Below, piece by piece: positions 60,301 to 64,000 of a stretch of 64,000 bases of DNA; the stretch's first letter is position 1, and every line of letters starts with the position of its first letter. Source of the stretch: Kappaphycus alvarezii (Eukaryota; Rhodophyta; Florideophyceae; Gigartinales; Solieriaceae); NCBI GenBank assembly GCA_002205965.3, contig NADL03000530.1, positions 1 through 64,000 of the forward strand. Direction: 5' to 3'. Position numbers and translations under genes: made by a program. Under the pieces are notes generated by a model. That model was not told the origin of the DNA, searched no databases, and worked only from the letters and a program-made list of their open reading frames with translations.

Positions 60301-60566
60301 TTCTGCACTACTACAGTACAGTACACTATACTCATTTACCGTTGAAACAATGTACGGTACAATACAGTAGTGTTCGGTAGTACCGTACATCCACTGGGCA
60401 TCCACTGTGAATTAAACGGTACTGTACAGGGATAAAAACTAATTCAGTCTTCATTCACACCTCGTGCGATATTGTGTAGTATTGCGAACATCCCCTATTT
60501 AATGAAATAAGAGAATAACGTTTTAATTCACATTAGTGAAACTAACAATACTGTACAAACTTGTAC
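60301..60566. repeat. GTACTGTACAGTAC repeat cluster G (degenerate)
   Basis: Copies and variants at 60311-60332 (CTACAGTACAGTACACTATA), 60351-60388 with GTACGGTAC and GTACCGTAC variants, 60418-60428 and 60548-60566. Confidence 0.7.
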
Positions 60567-61250
60567 ATATGACAGCGCTAACAAGAAAACCGGCTCTTGA
60601 GATTAGTTGAAACCTGCAGGAGCAAACTTGATTACCCAGGGCTCTGAAAAATGTATTTTCTTGAAGCGATTACTTTTGCTGTGAAAGCCTTAATTTGTGA
60701 GCCTGCACCCCCGACTACAGACTGATCCTAGTTTATATATTTACATTTGAGCTTAAACCAGTTACACAGCACAGTGTGTTTGGCATCCGGCGGCCTTCGT
60801 CGTTGACAAGGTACTGGAGAACCGTAGCCAGTCGTGCTATGGAACGGGTTTCGAAGGTGCAAGCTATTCTTTTACAGCGCCACTCTGCGTTGGCAGTAAC
60901 CTCCGTTGCGGCTAGTTTGCTTGCTGGCCTCCCCCCTATTTGCTGGTAGAGTGGAGTGCCATCAGCGCCTGACGCTACATTTCATGTACATGCATAGTAC
61001 CATACAAATTAACCGAGGGGGGTTTTGATGCAAAGGCACGCTGCAGCAGCCGTCATGTCCAATGCGGCCTGCTTGATGGCTGGCCTGAAGGTGGCCTTTT
61101 AGGGAGCGTAGTTCCTCCCCTATTACCGGGTCGGTACACCTTTTTGAGTCGATTGTGGTTGTCATGAAAACTTTAGGATCGCTCGAATGTATCTTCCAAC
61201 AGGAAAAACACCCAAAACTTCCCCCCGTTGACTGAGTATCAGACAGCTTT
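60567..61250. other. Intergenic, nothing recognised
   Basis: No coding sequence, RNA gene or clear repeat that I can support. Confidence 0.4.
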
Positions 61251-61257
61251 TCTGTTT

Positions 61258-61440
61258 CAGTAAATCAACTCCCCGTGTTTCTGCGATTGCTGTTATCATC
61301 AGAAAAATTAAGTAAACTACCCCATTATCCCTTTTTTAAGTAAATCACCCGGTGTTCCCAAACATTTAAACCCCGCAGTGAACCCCCTTGTTCCGAAAAT
61401 TAAGCAAACCACCCCATTTAGCCCCCCGTGTTCCTCCATA
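61258..61440 (+). repeat. Imperfect GTAAAYYACCCC(G)TGTTCC repeats
   Basis: At least four related units: CAGTAAATCAACTCCCCGTGTT, AAGTAAACTACCCCATTATC, AAGTAAATCACCCGGTGTTC and AAGCAAACCACCCCATTTAG followed by CCCCCCGTGTTCC. They stand upstream of the second pogo-like transposase and may be its subterminal protein-binding repeats. Confidence 0.6.
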
Positions 61441-62119
61441 CAGGAATACTTTGCTGTACAGTAATGAACAAATCATCATGCAAATGGCACACTAGGGGCT
61501 GTCGAGGAAAATAATATCTTATTGACCAAAATACTGGATAATTAGTGATCACTGTTACAAAGCAAACATGACCAAACGGTTTTTGATAGAAATAACACAA
61601 TAAATTTACCGCCAAACCGAGATTTTTATCTAAATTTCAATCCCCGGCCAACGCGGGTAAATCTCAAACGCACGGCACTGAACGTCAATTCGTGTGCGAC
61701 GGCGCTCACGGTAGCGCTGTTGCGTCAGTCGATGTTTGCGAGTGGTAAAGGTGGGGTACTTAATGTGACCCAAAGTACAAAAGGTTACCCGGATTTTTTA
61801 ATAAAAATATGATACCCCAACCACATGCAACAGCTTTGGCGGGAGACCGCGTAACACTAAGTCCCCTGCATCCAAGAAAATGCATCGCATTGCAGTCGAA
61901 TCACTTCCAAAATGAAGTTGGCGCAAAGAGCCGACCTCAAATAAAGTATCAACTGTTGCATCGACACCCTTGGGTACTAAACTGCATCAAAAAGAATGGA
62001 ATGCCGGTCTTACCGCCACTGTTCCCATTCCAGGAGCCACTTCCCATGTCCCTTTCTCTCCCTGACCGCCTCAAGGCGGCCTTTTTGGAGCGCTTCTCAA
62101 CGGGAATCTCCTTCTGTGA

Positions 62120-63703
62120 TATCACTATTCGCAACAAAGTGGAGCTCAGTCAATTAAGCGAGTTTATTCAAATTGGCCCAGAGAACCCGGTGAACGCCAA
62201 CCCGGTGAACGCCAACCCACAAATTACTCAGAGGTTGACATTGAACTCCCTGCTAGTGGTCACCTTAGACTTCTGAGTAAAGAAGAGGAAGAATTAATCA
62301 TCAGAGTCTCGATATTTTACGTTGACCAGTGCATTCCTTTAACGCGGCAGTCTCTATCGGACCTTGTTACGCACTACGTTCAAATGCTACCTGCGGACAT
62401 GCAGATGAAGATTTCTTTTAGGGGCGGCAGACCGAGTAAGACATGGGTGAGAAATTTTCCACAGCGTCACGACGAGATCAAAGTGAAGAATTTAAAAGCG
62501 ATCGAAGACAAAAGGGTTACTGCCGTGACAAGAGCGACAGTTGGCGAGCATATGGTGCGGGTGAAAGCAGCAACGGATAGGTTCAACATCAAGGACTCAC
62601 GGTTTGTTTTTAATTTGGATGAAACGGGTATCAGCTTTAAGGACATGGCTTGCCAGGGTTTACGAAAAGGGATTGGCGTTCCCGGTAAGAATATCACCAA
62701 AATTGTTAGCAGGACTAAAGGTAATTTTGATCATGTTACATTGATGGCAGTTATCAATGCAGCAGGATTTGCATTTAAGCCAATAGTGGTTTATCACGGG
62801 AAACAACCGCACTATAGGCGGGTTTCAGATACTTTTCAAACTGTACAGCAGTTTCTTCCTCCATGCTACTTTTATCAAAGTGAGACTCCAGGGGTTAATG
62901 CATCAACTTTTTTGGATTGGAGGAAGCAGTTTGTGAAAGAAACTGCGCATTTGTGGGAAGGGGGACAAAGATTGCTTATCATTTATGATTGCTACACATG
63001 ACATATACAGTTTGAAGTATTGCACCTTTTTTATGTGAACAATATTCGTGTGTTGGGGCTTCCGTCCCATTCCAGTCACGTCTTGCAACCTCTTGACGTT
63101 TCTGTGTTTTCGAGTTTCAAATCGCATTTTCAAAGTGGCTTTCATAGTTTGGCAAGAACGACGAAAGTAGCAGGTTCTTTTCATATTGAAGCTGTTTTAA
63201 CATCAGCATATTCCTCTTCTTTTACGTTCTCGAACTTATGGAGTGGGTTTATGAAGACGGGTATATGGGACCATGCATTAGGTGGACCAAATCCCACCGT
63301 TCTAATATCGCTACCTTTTTATGATGCTGATATTGATGGGGATCTTCCAACCGTAGAAATGGTGGTGGCGTCTTTTAATAACAGAACAAGGTGGCTACCC
63401 AATAGTGCTGTCGTAGAAGGTGAAGGTACTGTTCGTATTGATACTTCTAAGGGCGCACATCTGACGTCTACTGTGGTTCTTAACGCTGTCAAAGAGCGTG
63501 AAAGGAGGAAACGGGAGAGATTTATTCAGGTGGAGCGTAATAAGGCAGAGAGGGAGAAAAGGATTGCTTATCCAGAAAGCCGTGCAGAAATGCGCCATTT
63601 GATGTTACTAGCTCCCCGTCGCACAATTATGCGTCAGCGAATTGCTCAATCTCGCTTGTATCGTCGGAACCGAGCTCAATCGCGGATGTTTTCTCGCATT
63701 TAA
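62120..63703 (+). pseudogene. Second pogo/Tigger-like transposase, one in-frame TGA
   Basis: The frame is open from 62120 (after TGA at 62117) to the TAA at 63701-63703, except for one TGA at 62999-63001. An N-terminal region leads to LLSKEEEELIIRVSIF and RGGRPSKTWVRNFPQRHDEI, the CENP-B-type second HTH. The DDE_1 core follows: NLDETGI (Asp codon 62618), IIYDCYT (Asp codon 62987) and VLQPLDVSVF (Asp codon 63095), giving DD35D. The TGA lies three codons after the second Asp, where the family has an ordinary residue, so one base change probably killed it. The C-terminal tail is basic (RERRKRERF... RRNRAQSRMFSRI). No clear ATG opens the first 90 codons of the frame; sequence at 61809-62276 in another frame may hold the true N-terminus after a shift. 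It differs strongly from the copy at 49.4 kb, so it is a different family. Confidence 0.85.
62184..62213. repeat. 15-bp tandem duplication in the transposase N-terminal region
   Basis: Two exact copies of AACCCGGTGAACGCC. In the transposase frame it adds a repeated five-residue PGERQ-like unit without shifting the frame. Confidence 0.9.
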
Positions 63704-64000
63704 CTAAACGGCTTTCAGATTTTACCTGAGTCGAGGATATATGACGAAAAGTGGCCATTTTTGCTTTCTTCCATATATATATTTTTAGGTATTTCTGAAG
63801 GGACATATCTGGATGCAATGTTATTTGCACGGATCACTTTAGTGCGCGTTCGGCCGGTGGTGCCAAATAACGCCCTTCTTTTGTAGTTGCTCTTTCTATG
63901 AAGAAACTTCCTGACCTACTTCTTTCTTGCTTTGTATCTTTGCCCAACCTCTTTTCTACATGTGGCTTTTTAAATGGTTCGAAACGGAGAGGCTCAAGTA
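63704..64000. other. Right edge, 3' flank of the second pogo-like element
   Basis: No coding sequence seen. I could not find a right terminal repeat of the pogo-like element before the window ends, so it may lie outside. Confidence 0.4.

Noticed and set aside
6041..60566. CRISPR array interpretation of the spaced GTAC repeats
   Set aside because: Spacers are irregular, the repeats overlap each other, the host is eukaryotic, and no Cas gene is present.

Overview
The window is nuclear DNA of a photosynthetic eukaryote. Two plastid-directed proteins near the left end, a DUF2358 protein and homogentisate solanesyltransferase, show photosynthesis. The DUF2358 protein has a simple transit peptide with no signal peptide in front, which favours a primary plastid. 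The layout is three compact intronless genes and one four-exon gene at the left, followed by about 50 kb dominated by broken transposons. It resembles the gene-island plus transposon-sea layout of florideophyte red seaweeds. The red-algal assignment is an inference, not a proof.

Region by region. 0.6-5.9 kb is a gene island: a DUF2358 gene (minus) and the plastoquinone-pathway gene HST (plus) lie head to head, then a CaMK-type kinase gene (minus) converges on HST. About 140 bp upstream of the preferred kinase start (just 5' of the longest open frame) begins a cluster of palindromic GTACTGTACAGTAC repeats, a family that recurs at least six times in the window. At 8.99-10.08 kb lies a four-finger C2H2 zinc-finger gene split by three introns of about 100 bp. 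It is visible only after splicing; the splices restore canonical finger spacing and a 254-residue frame.

13.8-36.9 kb is a visibly A/T-rich desert. Inside it, 15.02-23.42 kb is bounded by imperfect 40-bp terminal inverted repeats and holds a broken DDE_Tnp_4 (Harbinger/ISL2EU-like) transposase. A short hairpin element at 56.53 kb has the same termini.

36.87-52.4 kb is a nest of retroelements. A decayed Gypsy-type element (minus strand, PR-RT-RH-INT order) lies at 36.9-43.7 kb. A Copia-type element at 43,775-52,401 is flanked by an exact 5-bp target duplication (GATAT) and may have landed inside the Gypsy 5' LTR. A pogo/Tigger-like DNA transposon at 48,925-51,168 (TA target duplication, matching inverted repeats) sits inside the Copia RNase H region; removing it rejoins the RNase H frame across the junction. 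The Copia and pogo relationship is the best-supported history in the window.

54.3-56.4 kb carries a 5'-truncated non-LTR retrotransposon (reverse transcriptase plus restriction-like endonuclease, one frameshift). At 61.3-63.7 kb is a second pogo-like transposase that is nearly intact apart from one in-frame TGA, preceded by imperfect GTAAAYYACCCC repeats. The remaining stretches showed no recognisable gene.

The working genes are not obviously a pathway unit, apart from the shared upstream region of the two plastid genes. I found no convincing tRNA, rRNA, CRISPR or prokaryote-type operon signal.
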